Of a DNA stretch of 64,000 bases, positions 8,206-19,976 are shown piece after piece. Position 1 is the first letter of the stretch; each line of letters begins with the position of its first letter. The position numbers and the translations under genes were made by a program. Under the pieces are notes generated by a model. It was not told the origin of the DNA, did no database searches, and worked only from the letters and a program-made list of their open reading frames with translations. This DNA comes from Oceanibium sediminis (GTDB lineage Bacteria > Pseudomonadota > Alphaproteobacteria > Rhodobacterales > Rhodobacteraceae). The stretch is from contig NZ_QGNX01000003.1 of assembly GCF_003265325.1 (NCBI RefSeq), positions 434,001 through 498,000 on the forward strand, read 5' to 3'.

Positions 8206-8246
8206 CGCCGGGCCAGTGTCAGCCCGTAGGGGCGTGATGGCGTTCT
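8206..8246 (+). repeat. REP-like palindromic repeat, copy A
   Basis: The core GCCGGGCCAGTGTCAGCCCG followed by GTGATGGCG is a degenerate copy of the element at 9214-9254. It lies just outside the AT-richer membrane-gene pair, on its left side. Confidence 0.6.
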
Positions 8247-8300
8247 GGCTGCGGCTGGGCGGGGTCTGGGTGTATGACCCTTGCTTCTGTGGGAGTGTAT

Positions 8301-8756
8301 CTAGCGGCCTCTAAAATGCCCGGCATCGTTTTTAATCGCGGCAACAATCGCAGATACGCCAATCGCAAAAAGTGTGAGAGATATTCGCCAATCGAAATAG
8401 GGCTCTATTTCGGTGCAGAGGAAGTTTCCAATGCTGCATTCCTCACTGTCGGGTGAGAATGGGGATATGCGCCCCAGAACGATTGCGAAATAGAAGAGCC
8501 ATATTGAAGAAACTACCAGGATTTCGGTTTTCAGACCCTTGGTTGAGAATGATCTTACCGACAGGTGGAAGTTCAGGAGCGCCAATCCGGCCGCTGGTCC
8601 TATAATTATCAGGAAATCTCTTAACTTCGTTCGTTCTGCGAGGCTTTCCATCTCGTGACTCTCAAGGGTGACTAGGGCCCCCATCGAAAACACAAAGGCA
8701 AACAGGACAAGGGTAAAAAGCCGCAAGAGGAAACGTCGGTTGCTACCTTCACTCAT
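8301..8756 (-). CDS. Hypothetical membrane protein in AT-richer segment
   Basis: 151 residues with four predicted membrane helices: about 10-32, 45-65, 78-98 and 125-145. Between helices 3 and 4 is a hydrophilic loop with two Cys (EECSIGNFLC). I recognise no family. The ATG at 8756 is favoured over 8765 because AAGGA lies 9 bases upstream. The gene overlaps the end of the preceding membrane-protein gene by 8 bases, so they form a pair. Base composition is visibly less GC-rich than the surroundings and codon use differs (for example ATA, TTA, AAA and AGA codons occur), which suggests horizontal acquisition. Confidence 0.65.
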   Translation of the reverse strand: MSEGSNRRFLLRLFTLVLFAFVFSMGALVTLESHEMESLAERTKLRDFLIIIGPAAGLALLNFHLSVRSFSTKGLKTEILVVSSIWLFYFAIVLGRISPFSPDSEECSIGNFLCTEIEPYFDWRISLTLFAIGVSAIVAAIKNDAGHFRGR

Positions 8757-9009
8757 CCTCAGCATTCCTTGCCTGAGCCCGGTTATGCGATCTTCTTATG
8801 TACTCCTTTGCGATAAGAGTGAGTAAGAAAAGAACGACAACCCACCACAGGCTGCCCACAGTCTTTCGCGTTTCCTCCCCAAAGGCTGCCAGATCGAATT
8901 TCGAAACAAGGATCCAGCCACCTATAACAACCCATGGGTATGGCTTTGTCATCACTTGCACTGTCGCTTGGGATAATAACGTGGCTATTGGCAGTAAAGG
9001 AATTGGCAT
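8749..9009 (-). CDS. Hypothetical small membrane protein, upstream partner
   Basis: 86 residues with two predicted membrane helices (about 22-42 and 52-72) and a charged C-terminus (EYIRRSHNRAQARNAEDE). I chose the ATG at 9009 (MPIPLLPIATLL) because TAAGG lies about 8-9 bases upstream; an in-frame ATG at 9051 has no visible RBS. The gene overlaps the next membrane-protein gene by 8 bases and shares its AT-richer composition. No family recognised. The pairing of two small membrane proteins resembles small accessory or defence-type modules, but nothing in the sequence assigns a function. Confidence 0.6.
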   Translation of the reverse strand: MPIPLLPIATLLSQATVQVMTKPYPWVVIGGWILVSKFDLAAFGEETRKTVGSLWWVVVLFLLTLIAKEYIRRSHNRAQARNAEDE

Positions 9010-9213
9010 GTCAAATACCTTAGGGTGTTTTATAAATTTAAGCCCAAGCACAGCATATATGAATTGGATTTGTCAATTTTTGATGTCGCCTGAAGCGGGC
9101 ATCACAATATCCCGATGTTCAGGTTACGGTTTCGAGGTGCCGATAAGGCGGGAAAGGTGCACAGTGAACGCGCCCCCTACGGCCCGCACCCGACCCGGAA
9201 TCCAGAGCAAAGC

Positions 9214-9254
9214 GCGCCGGGCCAGCGCCAGCCCGTTCGGGCGGGATGGCGCTT
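9214..9254 (+). repeat. REP-like palindromic repeat, copy B
   Basis: It contains GCCGGGCCAGCGCCAGCCCG, then TTCG, then GGCGGGATGGCGC; the two arms can form an imperfect hairpin. It is the best-preserved copy in the window. Related copies are at 8206 (same orientation), 9324 (opposite) and, more divergent, 61577. Confidence 0.7.
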
Positions 9255-9323
9255 TGACTGCCGGGAGGGGCGGTGCCGGTTAAGATTTGGGCGGGGGTGA
9301 AGCGCGCAGCGTCGGGGGCAGCT

Positions 9324-9351
9324 GCGCCATCCCGCGGGCTGGCGCTGGCCC
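9324..9351 (-). repeat. REP-like palindromic repeat, copy C (inverted)
   Basis: Read on the minus strand it is GGGCCAGCGCCAGCCCG followed by CGGGATGGCGC, matching copy B with a shorter loop and lying about 70 bp from it in opposite orientation. Confidence 0.65.
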
Positions 9352-9362
9352 TGATGTTAGAA

Positions 9363-9383
9363 GGTGCGCAATGAATGCGCACC
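9363..9383. repeat. GGTGCGCA inverted repeat followed by CCTACG
   Basis: A perfect 8-bp inverted repeat, GGTGCGCA / TGCGCACC, has an ATGAA loop and is followed by CTACG. A decayed copy lies at 9156-9182 (GGTGCACAGTGAACGCGCC, then CCTACGG). GTAGGGTGCGCA-type repeats are widely dispersed in proteobacterial genomes. Confidence 0.7.
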
Positions 9384-9410
9384 CTACGGGGTGGTTTCCG
9401 AAGGTCGGGG

Positions 9411-12701
<3,291 letters not shown>

Positions 12702-12866
12702 CTCTTACCCCGGGCCTGACAACGCGCAAATTGGGCGTGGTTTACGGGCTGCGGGGGGGCTGCGCAAGGGGGCGTCGGGCCAAGGCCTGCCGCGGGCCTG
12801 AACCATGCGGCAGAGGCCACCGTGAAAGCGGTGTGCACCGGGCATGGGCGCGCCCGGCGCGGCGGC

Positions 12867-14138
12867 CTATCTGCGCGCCGCCTCGGCCCGGCGCAGGCGG
12901 TCGAGTTCCGGCTCAAGCCAGCCGCGGCGGATCGGGATCCGGTCCTGGTGGCGGGCCAGCAGCAGGTGGCCGACGTGGATCCGGTCATGACGAAAGCTGG
13001 CCTCGGACGCGGCGAGGTAGATTTCCCACATTCGCACGAAGGCCTCGTCGTACAACTCCAGCACCGCCTCGCGGTTTGCCAGGAAGCGTTCGCGCCAGAT
13101 GCGGCAGGTCTGCGCGTAGTGCAGGGGCAGGATTTCCACGTCCTTCACCAGCAGCCCCGCGCGTTCGATGGCGGGCAGCACCTCGGACAGGGCGGGGATG
13201 TAGCCGCCGGGAAAGATGTACTTCTCGCCAAAGGGTTGGGAGTAGGTGGCGGGCTTGGTGCGGAACATGGAGTGGATCAGCGCGGTGCCCTGCTTGTCCA
13301 GCAGTTCGGCCACCTTGCCGAAATAGGCGTCCATCTGGGGCAGGCCGATATGTTCCAGCACCCCGATGGAAGTGACGTGATCGTAGGTGCCGGTCGCCTT
13401 GCGATAGTCCTGCAGGCGGATCTCGCACCGCTCCTGAAGGCCCTTGTCGGCGACGCGGGCCTGCCCGACGCGCACCTGTTCTTCGGAGATGGAGATGCCG
13501 GTGGTCTTCAGCCCCGCCACTTCCGTCAGGTAGAGCGCCATGGAGCCCCAGCCGCAGCCAAGGTCGAACGCGGTGCCGCCCGGTTTGCTCAGCAGCTTGC
13601 CCGCAATCAGCCGTTGCTTGGCGGTCTGCGCATCCTCCAGCGACTGGTCATCATGCTCGAAATAGGCGCAGGAATAGTTCATGTCCGTATCGAGGAAGAG
13701 CCGGAACAGGCGCTCGTCCAGGTCGTAGTGATGCGCGATATTGCGCCGCGCGGCGCTGATTCCGGCCCGCTTGCGCACCGACCCGGTAATCGAGCGGCGC
13801 AGATGCGTCAGGATCGTGCGCGCGGGCAGGGCGCGCATCGCCCCGTTGCGCTTCATCAGGGAAATGAAGTCGTAGATCGTCCCTTCCTCGACGACGAGGC
13901 GGCCCTGCATGTACATCTCGCCAATGGCGAGGCCCGGATCGGCGAGGATGGCTTTCAGCGCCGCGTCATCCGCGATGCGGATCGCCACCGGCCCAAGGTG
14001 CGGCGCGGCAAGCGCGCTGTCCGCGTCATGGGGCATCGGGGCGCCGCCATAGGTTTCGGTCCGCTCCGATGGATAGGTGACGCCAAGTTGCCCCTTTGTA
14101 ATGGAGCGCGAGAATACTTTATGAAGACTGTCTTGCAT
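12867..14138 (-). CDS. Cyclopropane-fatty-acyl-phospholipid synthase-like methyltransferase
   Basis: 423-residue SAM-dependent methyltransferase of the CFA synthase family, which adds a methylene bridge to unsaturated acyl chains of membrane phospholipids. The N-terminal domain (to about 130) includes GLAIGEMYMQGRLVVEEG. The catalytic part has NYSCAYF (active-site Cys region), the SAM motif FDLGCGWGSMALYL, GVLEHIG, LIHSMF and KYIFPGGYIP, all at the places expected from E. coli Cfa. Relatives in Rhodobacterales may act on other lipids (for example 11-methyl furan fatty acid synthesis), so the precise product is uncertain. It is followed by carB's upstream region and divergent from aspS. Confidence 0.87.
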   Translation of the reverse strand: MQDSLHKVFSRSITKGQLGVTYPSERTETYGGAPMPHDADSALAAPHLGPVAIRIADDAALKAILADPGLAIGEMYMQGRLVVEEGTIYDFISLMKRNGAMRALPARTILTHLRRSITGSVRKRAGISAARRNIAHHYDLDERLFRLFLDTDMNYSCAYFEHDDQSLEDAQTAKQRLIAGKLLSKPGGTAFDLGCGWGSMALYLTEVAGLKTTGISISEEQVRVGQARVADKGLQERCEIRLQDYRKATGTYDHVTSIGVLEHIGLPQMDAYFGKVAELLDKQGTALIHSMFRTKPATYSQPFGEKYIFPGGYIPALSEVLPAIERAGLLVKDVEILPLHYAQTCRIWRERFLANREAVLELYDEAFVRMWEIYLAASEASFRHDRIHVGHLLLARHQDRIPIRRGWLEPELDRLRRAEAARR

Positions 14139-14211
14139 TTACCTACATTTCTTTAATGTCACTTTCAGACCAGAACCCCTGCCTGCAAGCAAGCGCTGTG
14201 TGGCCCTTGGG

Positions 14212-14240
14212 TTGACAAAGCGGGTGCAAGATTGTGTATC
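14212..14240 (+). promoter_or_regulatory. Putative aspS promoter
   Basis: A consensus TTGACA at 14212-14217 is followed after 17 bases by TGTATC at 14235-14240, 40 bases before the aspS start. The -10 match is weak, which is usual for GC-rich alphaproteobacteria. Confidence 0.55.
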
Positions 14241-14279
14241 GCCATAGCTTTCCCGCCGACCGATCCGGAGTAACCCGTA

Positions 14280-16058
14280 ATGCACATCTACCGCAGCCAG
14301 ACCTGTGCCGACCTGACGAAGGCCAATGTCGGCCAGAACGTCCGCCTTTCGGGCTGGGTGCACCGGGTCCGCGACCACGGCGGCATCCTGTTCATCGACC
14401 TGCGCGACCATTACGGCGTGACCCAGGTGCTGGCCGATCCCGACAGCCCCGTGTTCGAGCAGGTCGAGAAGGTGCGCTCCGAATGGGTGATCCGCATCGA
14501 CGGAGAGGTGAAGGCCCGCGACGAGGGCCTTGTGAACTCCAACATCCCCACCGGCGCGGTGGAGGTGTTCATCCGCGACATCGAAGTCCTTGGCGCGGCC
14601 GAAGAACTGCCCCTTCCGGTGTTCGGCGACCTCGACTACCCCGAGGAAACGCGTCTGAAGTACCGCTACCTGGACCTGCGCCGCGAGAAGCTGCACAACA
14701 ACATCATGCTGCGTTCCAAGGTGGTGCAGGACCTGCGCCAGCGCATGTGGGACAAGGATTTCACCGAGTTCCAGACGCCGATCATCACCGCCTCCAGCCC
14801 GGAAGGGGCGCGGGACTTCCTGGTGCCCAGCCGCCTGCATCCGGGCAAGTTCTATGCTCTGCCCCAGGCCCCGCAGCAGTTCAAGCAGATGATCATGGTC
14901 GCGGGCTTCGACAAGTATTTCCAGATCGCCCCCTGTTTCCGGGACGAGGATCCGCGCGCCGACCGTTCGCCCACGGATTTCTACCAGCTTGACGTGGAGA
15001 TGAGCTTCGTCGAGCAGGAAGACGTCTTCGCCACGATCGAGCCGGTGATCCTGGGCTGCTTCGAGCGGTTCGCCGGGGAGCGCAAGGTCATCAAGGACAT
15101 CCCCCGCATTCCCTATGCCGAGGCGCTGCTGAAGTACGGCTCGGACAAGCCAGACCTGCGCAACCCGATCGAGATGCAGGTGGTGTCCGAGCATTTCGCC
15201 GGCTCCGGATTTGCGATCTTCGCCAAGCTGCTGGAGCAGGAAGGCACGGAAATCCGCGCCATCCCCGCGCCCAAGGGCGGCAGCCGCAAGTTCTGCGACC
15301 GGATGAACAAGTTTGCCCAAGGCGAGGGCCTGCCGGGCATGGGCTACATCTTCTGGCGCGACCAGGGCGAGGGCATGGAAGCCGCCGGCCCGCTGGCCAA
15401 GAACATCGGCCCCGAGCGGACCGAGGCGATCCGCCAGCAGCTCGGCCTTGGTGTCGGCGATGCCGCCTTTTTCCTGGGCGGCAAGCCCGAGGCGTTCGAA
15501 GGCGTCGCGGGGCGTGCGCGCAACGTGATCGGCAACGAGCTGGGCCTCAGCGAAACCGACACCTTCCGCTTTGCCTGGATCGTGGATTTCCCGATGTACG
15601 AGCAGGACGACGACGGGCGGCTCGACTTCTCGCACAACCCGTTCTCCATGCCGCAAGGCGGGCTGGAGGCGCTCGAGTCCCACGACCCGCTGCACGTGCT
15701 CGGCTACCAATACGACCTGGCCTGCAACGGCTACGAGCTGGTTTCCGGCGCGATCCGGAACCACAAGCCCGAGATCATGTTCAAGGCCTTCGAGCTGGCC
15801 GGCTACCCCCCCGAAGAGGTGGAGAAGCGATTCGGCGGCATGCTCAACGCTTTCCGCTACGGAGCCCCGCCCCATGGCGGCTGCGCGGCGGGGATCGACC
15901 GCATGGTGATGCTGCTGGCGGACGAGGCGAACATCCGCGAGGTCATCATGTTCCCGATGAACCAGCGCGCCGAGGATCTGATGCTTGGCGGCCCCTCCGA
16001 GCCGACCAACGAACAGCTGAGAGAACTCGGCCTGCGGGTGATCCCCCAGGACAAGTAA
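14280..16058 (+). CDS. aspS: Aspartyl-tRNA synthetase
   Basis: 592-residue class IIb synthetase. The N-terminal OB fold binds the anticodon ([20 protein letters not shown]). Motif 2 appears around residue 220 ([20 protein letters not shown]), the bacterial GAD insertion domain occupies roughly 290-420, and motif 3 lies near the C-terminus ([20 protein letters not shown]). Whether it also charges tRNA-Asn depends on a gatCAB system that is not in this window. An imperfect promoter (TTGACA) precedes it and an inverted repeat follows the stop. Confidence 0.97.
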   Translation: MHIYRSQTCADLTKANVGQNVRLSGWVHRVRDHGGILFIDLRDHYGVTQVLADPDSPVFEQVEKVRSEWVIRIDGEVKARDEGLVNSNIPTGAVEVFIRDIEVLGAAEELPLPVFGDLDYPEETRLKYRYLDLRREKLHNNIMLRSKVVQDLRQRMWDKDFTEFQTPIITASSPEGARDFLVPSRLHPGKFYALPQAPQQFKQMIMVAGFDKYFQIAPCFRDEDPRADRSPTDFYQLDVEMSFVEQEDVFATIEPVILGCFERFAGERKVIKDIPRIPYAEALLKYGSDKPDLRNPIEMQVVSEHFAGSGFAIFAKLLEQEGTEIRAIPAPKGGSRKFCDRMNKFAQGEGLPGMGYIFWRDQGEGMEAAGPLAKNIGPERTEAIRQQLGLGVGDAAFFLGGKPEAFEGVAGRARNVIGNELGLSETDTFRFAWIVDFPMYEQDDDGRLDFSHNPFSMPQGGLEALESHDPLHVLGYQYDLACNGYELVSGAIRNHKPEIMFKAFELAGYPPEEVEKRFGGMLNAFRYGAPPHGGCAAGIDRMVMLLADEANIREVIMFPMNQRAEDLMLGGPSEPTNEQLRELGLRVIPQDK

Positions 16059-16067
16059 GTCCTTCGG

Positions 16068-16099
16068 GGTTAACCGGATTTTCGACGGTCCGGTTAACC
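16068..16099 (+). terminator. Inverted repeat after aspS
   Basis: A perfect 11-bp inverted repeat, GGTTAACCGGA / TCCGGTTAACC, with a 10-base loop starts 10 bases after the aspS stop. No T-run follows, so termination is plausible but not certain. Confidence 0.55.
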
Positions 16100-16172
16100 A
16101 AACCTGCATTACGTTGCGAAAATCACATCAATTTTTCTTCAATTTCGCGAAGATTCTGGTATAGATATTCGC

Positions 16173-16192
16173 AGACGGCGCGGTTGCCGTCT
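16173..16192 (+). ncRNA. Stem-loop at the start of a possible small transcript
   Basis: AGACGGC and GCCGTCT form a perfect 7-bp stem around GCGGTT, followed by TTG. A TATAGA -10-like element lies at 16160-16165, so a transcript could start at about this hairpin, run through the 37-codon frame at 16223 and end at the T-rich terminator at 16367-16400. Confidence 0.3.
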
Positions 16193-16222
16193 TTGTAACG
16201 AGTTATGCAGTTGGGGTTTGTT

Positions 16223-16336
16223 ATGATGGCAGACATGTCTGGTCTGATGGACGCAATTCGCGTCGCGGTAATAGGTACGATGGTGCTGGTGCTCGCGGGC
16301 GCCACATGGGGCACCCCCCCGCTGGCCGGTTTCTAG
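16223..16336 (+). CDS. Possible 37-residue single-span membrane peptide
   Basis: MMADMSGLMDAIRVAVIG followed by TMVLVLAGATWGTPPLAGF: a short frame with one hydrophobic stretch (residues 12-28) long enough to cross a membrane. A GGGG stretch 7 bases upstream is a poor RBS. It sits between a promoter-like element with hairpin and a convincing terminator, which is the main reason to list it. There is no known family, and it could equally be part of a non-coding RNA. Confidence 0.35.
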   Translation: MMADMSGLMDAIRVAVIGTMVLVLAGATWGTPPLAGF

Positions 16337-16366
16337 ATCCGGTTCACAGTTTGCAAGACGCGATAT

Positions 16367-16400
16367 GGGCGGGCCAGAACGGCGCGCCCTTTTCGTTTTT
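16367..16400 (+). terminator. T-rich terminator downstream of the small unit
   Basis: GGGCG pairs with CGCCC around a GC-rich interior and is followed by TTTTCGTTTTT. It lies more than 300 bases past aspS, so it probably ends a separate small transcript on the plus strand, or read-through from aspS. Confidence 0.6.
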
Positions 16401-16440
16401 AGAGTTCTGTCTCAAGGCGTTAGCCGCCGGTCGCGCGCGC

Positions 16441-17355
16441 CTACCCCTGCTCGGGCAGCACGAACACCCGCGCCGGGTGGAAATGCCCGAACTTGTAGGT
16501 GCCAAGTGCGCGCCCCGCGCCCGAGACGCTGGCCCAGGCCGGATCGCCGTTTTCGGCGGTGGTGTGGGTTACGGTGACGGGGTTGCCGTTGGACAGGGCC
16601 CCCGCGTCCCCCGGGGCGACACGGCATTCGGCGACCTGCGCCAGCCCCGCTTCCAGCGGCTGCAAGGCCGCCTCCAGCGTTTCGGCGGCGATGTCGTCAT
16701 GCCACTGCACGGTCTTGGCGTCGTCCAGCGCGAAGGGGCCGGACCAGATCCGGCGCAGGCTAGCGACATGGCCCTTGCAGCCCAGAACCTCGCCCAGGTC
16801 GCGGGCGATGGCGCGCACGTAGCCGCCCTTGCCGCAGACCATGTGCAGCTGGGCGTGGTCTGCGTCCGGGGTGGCGTCCAGCGTCAACTCATCAACGTAA
16901 AGCGGGCGGGCCTGAAGTTCCGGCGTCTCGCCCCCGCGGGCCAGGTCATAGGCGCGCTGCCCGTCCACCTTGACGGCGGAAAAGGCGGGCGGTGTCTGGG
17001 TGATGTCGCCGCGAAAGCCGGGCAGGGCGGCGTTGATCTGCTCTTCCGTCGGACGGTCGGGGCTGGTGGCGATCACCTCGCCCTCGGCGTCGTCGGTCGT
17101 TGTGGCGGCACCCCAGCGCACGGTGAAGTCATAGGCCTTCAGCGCGTCGGTGATGTAGGGCAGGGCCTTCGTCGCCTCGCCGAAGGCGATGACCAGCAGC
17201 CCCGTGGCCGCTGGGTCCAGCGTGCCCGCATGCCCCGCCTTCTGCGCCTGCAACAGCCAGCGCGCCTTGTTCACCACCGCGGAGGAGGTGACGCCCGCGG
17301 GCTTGTCAACGATCAGCCAGCCGGTCAGCGCCCGGCCCTTCTTTCGCCGTGCCAT
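16441..17355 (-). CDS. truB: tRNA pseudouridine-55 synthase
   Basis: 304 residues. TruB converts U55 of the tRNA T-loop to pseudouridine. The catalytic motif [19 protein letters not shown] holds the essential Asp. The opening [14 protein letters not shown] and the later [13 protein letters not shown] are also characteristic, and a C-terminal PUA-like domain follows. It sits directly downstream of rbfA (5-bp gap) on the same strand, the usual ribosome/tRNA maturation pair; infB, nusA and rimP are not adjacent here. Confidence 0.95.
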   Translation of the reverse strand: MARRKKGRALTGWLIVDKPAGVTSSAVVNKARWLLQAQKAGHAGTLDPAATGLLVIAFGEATKALPYITDALKAYDFTVRWGAATTTDDAEGEVIATSPDRPTEEQINAALPGFRGDITQTPPAFSAVKVDGQRAYDLARGGETPELQARPLYVDELTLDATPDADHAQLHMVCGKGGYVRAIARDLGEVLGCKGHVASLRRIWSGPFALDDAKTVQWHDDIAAETLEAALQPLEAGLAQVAECRVAPGDAGALSNGNPVTVTHTTAENGDPAWASVSGAGRALGTYKFGHFHPARVFVLPEQG

Positions 17356-17360
17356 GCGTG

Positions 17361-17768
17361 TCAGTCCTCGTCCGGGGCGGCCAGGTCGCGCTGCACCTTG
17401 GGATCGGACAGTAGCGCGCGCGTTTCGTCCATCCGGTCGAAGGTGTGGTCCACCTTGAACGTCAACTCGGGCGAGTATTTCAGCGCCACGGCCTTGTTCA
17501 CCGCGCGGCGCAGTTCATGCTTGTTGCGGGTCAGCGCCTCGATCACGAGGTCGGCTTCTCCGCCGCCGAGGGGCAGGACATAGACGGTCGCCTGCTTGAG
17601 GTCCGGCGTGATGCGCGCCTCGCTCACGGTGATCGAGGTCTTGTCGAGGTCGGGATCGAACAGATCCCCGCGCGCCAGCGTGTCCGAAAGGGCGCGGCGG
17701 ATCAACTCGCCCACGCGCAATTGCCGCTGGCTGGGCCCCGATGGGCCGGAAGTGCTTTGTCTTGCCAT
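17361..17768 (-). CDS. rbfA: Ribosome-binding factor A
   Basis: 135 residues with a KH-like fold. RbfA binds immature 30S subunits and assists processing of the 16S rRNA 5' end, and is important in the cold. Family segments seen: [40 protein letters not shown] and [20 protein letters not shown]. It is co-transcribed with truB downstream and divergent from dapB. Confidence 0.95.
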   Translation of the reverse strand: MARQSTSGPSGPSQRQLRVGELIRRALSDTLARGDLFDPDLDKTSITVSEARITPDLKQATVYVLPLGGGEADLVIEALTRNKHELRRAVNKAVALKYSPELTFKVDHTFDRMDETRALLSDPKVQRDLAAPDED

Positions 17769-17880
17769 GGGTCACCCTTGGTTTGAGCGCCTCATCTAAG
17801 CCTTTCGGCAGGCTTTGCCAAGCGCCGCGCGGGACGCTATGACGCTTCAGGCGAGATGCGAATTCAGAAGGGCGGATCCA

Positions 17881-18699
17881 ATGGGCGATGCGATGAGAGT
17901 GGGGGTGCTGGGCGCGGCCGGGCGCATGGGCCAGATGCTGATCGAGGCGGTCGGCGCAGCCGAGGGCGCGCGCCTGACCGGCGTGACCGAGCGTCAGGGC
18001 CACGACTGGATCGGGCGCGACCTTGGCGAAGTGTCCGGCGGCCCGGCGCGGGGCGTGACCGTCACCGATGACCCGCTCGAGGTGTTTGCCGGGGCCGATG
18101 CGGTGATCGACTTCACCACGCCGGCCAATACGGTCGCGATGTCCACGCTGGCCGCGCAGGCGCGCGCGGTGCATGTGATCGGCACCACCGGCTTGTCCGA
18201 CGACGATATCGCCGCGCTGGAACCCGCGCAGCGCCACGCGGTGCAGATCCGCGCGGGCAACATGAGCCTTGGCGTGAACCTTCTGACCCGCCTGACGCGC
18301 CAGGTCGCCGCCGCCCTGGGCGAGGATTTCGATATCGAGGTGGTGGAGATGCACCACCGCCACAAGGTCGATGCGCCCTCGGGCACCGCTCTGATGCTGG
18401 GCGAGGCCGCCGCCGAAGGGCGTGGCGTCACCCTGGCCGACGTGGCCGAGCGGGGCCGTGACGGGCTCACCGGGGCTCGCGCGCCCGGCGCCATCGGGTT
18501 CGCCGCCCTGCGCGGCGGCGATGTCGCGGGCGAACACGACGTCATCTTCGCCGCCCCCGGAGAGCGCATCGTCCTGCGCCATATCGCGACGGACCGCATG
18601 ATCTTTGCCCGTGGCGCGGTGCGCGCCGCGCTCTGGGGGCGGGACAAGGGGCCCGGCGCCTATGACATGATCGATGTGCTGGGGCTTCCCCGGGACTGA
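17881..18699 (+). CDS. dapB: 4-hydroxy-tetrahydrodipicolinate reductase
   Basis: 272 residues. DapB uses NAD(P)H in the diaminopimelate/lysine pathway. The N-terminal Rossmann motif is [18 protein letters not shown]. The signature [18 protein letters not shown] holds the catalytic His and Lys. [10 protein letters not shown] and GTTGLSDDD are further family segments. I chose the ATG at 17881 because AAGGGCGG precedes it; an ATG at 17893 is also possible. It is divergent from rbfA and apparently monocistronic. Confidence 0.95.
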   Translation: MGDAMRVGVLGAAGRMGQMLIEAVGAAEGARLTGVTERQGHDWIGRDLGEVSGGPARGVTVTDDPLEVFAGADAVIDFTTPANTVAMSTLAAQARAVHVIGTTGLSDDDIAALEPAQRHAVQIRAGNMSLGVNLLTRLTRQVAAALGEDFDIEVVEMHHRHKVDAPSGTALMLGEAAAEGRGVTLADVAERGRDGLTGARAPGAIGFAALRGGDVAGEHDVIFAAPGERIVLRHIATDRMIFARGAVRAALWGRDKGPGAYDMIDVLGLPRD

Positions 18700-18738
18700 C
18701 CGTCACACGGATCCCGGCTCGCGCCTGCCGGATGGTGG

Positions 18739-19002
18739 TCAGCGAGAGCGCAGGATGTTGCGCAGGCTCGCCAGGCCCATGCTCAGCATCGCGCCGCCCG
18801 CGCCGCCGATCGCAAAGATTGTGAGGAAGGTGGAGACATCGGGCACGATCACGTCCAGCCCGGTCGCGATGGTCCAGGACATTGTCCCGCCGATCATACC
18901 GGTCGCCACCGTAATTCCGCTCGAGAAGCTGCGTTCCGGCCAAAGTCCGCCAGCGACAGACGCACCAATAGCCCCAGAGAGGATACATACAAACAGGATC
19001 AT
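18739..19002 (-). CDS. Small glycine-rich membrane protein
   Basis: 87 residues with three predicted membrane helices (about 1-20, 30-50 and 58-80) and a basic tail (NILRSR). Glycine-rich helices (IAIGGAGGAMLSMGLA-like) recall small three-span families such as GlsB/YeaQ transglycosylase-associated proteins, but the match is too weak to assign. No strong RBS is seen before the ATG at 19002; a short TG dinucleotide tract (about 19006-19017) occupies the expected place. The frame is intact and hydrophobic throughout, which favours a real gene. Divergent from the SDR gene. Confidence 0.5.
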   Translation of the reverse strand: MILFVCILSGAIGASVAGGLWPERSFSSGITVATGMIGGTMSWTIATGLDVIVPDVSTFLTIFAIGGAGGAMLSMGLASLRNILRSR

Positions 19003-19136
19003 TACGCACACACACACTAGCGCCCCGGTGAGTGTTATTTCCCTCAGAATTGAGGCGAGTTTATGTCAAGCATAAGGTTAACGTCGCGTCCCCTTTTCTC
19101 TGGCCGGGGGCGTTTTACAGGGGGCGAGGTGCTGAA

Positions 19137-19958
19137 ATGTCTGAATTGACGTCACTATTTTCTCTCGTGGGTCGGCGCGCGCTGGTGACCGGCGGTGCGA
19201 CCGGGGTCGGATACATGATCGCCAGGGGTCTCGCCATGGCCGGGGCCGAGGTGATGATCGCCAGCCGCAAGGCCGAGTCCTGCCGCGCGGCGGCGGCGCG
19301 GATCGCCGGGGACGGCCTGGCTGGCAGCGTTTCCGGGTTCGGCGGCGATGTCGCCACGGAACAGGGAATCGCCGACCTGGTCGAGGAGGTCGGCGCGCGC
19401 ACCGACAGGCTCGACATCCTGGTGAACAACGCCGGTGTTTCCTGGGGCGCGCCGATCGAAACCTTCCCGCATGAGCAATGGGCCCGGGTGATGGGGGTGA
19501 ACGTGGCCGGCATGTTCACCCTGACGCGCAGCCTCCTGCCCCTGCTCAGGGCCGCCGCCAGCGCTGAGAACCCGGCGCGGATCCTCAACATCGGGTCCGT
19601 CATGGGCAGCGTTCCGGTGACCGAAGGCGCCTATTCCTACACGATGAGCAAAGCCGCCGTGCATCACATGACCAAGGTCTTCGCCGCCGAATTCGCGCCC
19701 GACCACATCACCGCCAACGCCCTTGCGCCGGGCCCGTTCCCCTCGAAGATGACTGCCTTCGCCACCGGCACCCCCGAGGGTGCCGAGAGGGTCGGGCGCA
19801 ACGTGCCGCTCGGCCGTATCGGCCGGGAATCGGACCTCGCGGGCGCGGCGATCTTCCTGTGCTCGGCGGCGGGGGCCTATGTCTCCGGCGCGATCCTGCC
19901 GCTGGACGGGGGGATGAGTGTGGCGACGCCGGTGGACCTGTTCGCCAACACCCTGTGA
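19137..19958 (+). CDS. Short-chain dehydrogenase/reductase
   Basis: 273-residue classical SDR. The cofactor motif is TGGATGVGY near residue 16, followed by NNAGVSWG. The catalytic Ser is in LNIGSVMGS, and Tyr and Lys in YSYTMSKAA. The C-terminus contains LCSAAGAYVSGAILPLDGG, typical of the FabG-like group. The substrate cannot be inferred. A weak RBS (AGGTGCTGAA) precedes the ATG at 19137. The neighbouring flavin reductase gene is convergent. Confidence 0.88.
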   Translation: MSELTSLFSLVGRRALVTGGATGVGYMIARGLAMAGAEVMIASRKAESCRAAAARIAGDGLAGSVSGFGGDVATEQGIADLVEEVGARTDRLDILVNNAGVSWGAPIETFPHEQWARVMGVNVAGMFTLTRSLLPLLRAAASAENPARILNIGSVMGSVPVTEGAYSYTMSKAAVHHMTKVFAAEFAPDHITANALAPGPFPSKMTAFATGTPEGAERVGRNVPLGRIGRESDLAGAAIFLCSAAGAYVSGAILPLDGGMSVATPVDLFANTL

Positions 19959-19976
19959 GCGGGCGTCCCCCGGTCC

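Larger units (their letters stand above)
9010..9410. other. Gene-free repeat cluster between the membrane pair and carB
   Basis: 400 bases without a supported gene. The first 110 or so are AT-rich (to about 9115) and may hold the promoter of the membrane pair. The rest contains a degenerate copy (9156-9182) and a perfect copy (9363-9383) of a GGTGCGCA hairpin motif followed by CCTACG, and two oppositely oriented REP-like elements (9214-9254 and 9324-9351). Confidence 0.7.

Noticed and set aside
8041-8300. Plus-strand open frames between the small secreted protein and the membrane pair
   Set aside because: They run through repeat copy A and low-complexity GC sequence, have no RBS, and encode nothing recognisable.
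14139-16109. Long open frame of over 650 codons on the minus strand opposite aspS
   Set aside because: It lies antisense to a clear aspS gene. Its composition (Arg, His, Gly, Val rich) is that of a GC-rich shadow frame, with no recognisable motif.
19006-19017. Short AC/TG dinucleotide tract as a phase-variation switch
   Set aside because: Only about six units long and upstream of a gene whose start is uncertain; too short to support a claim.
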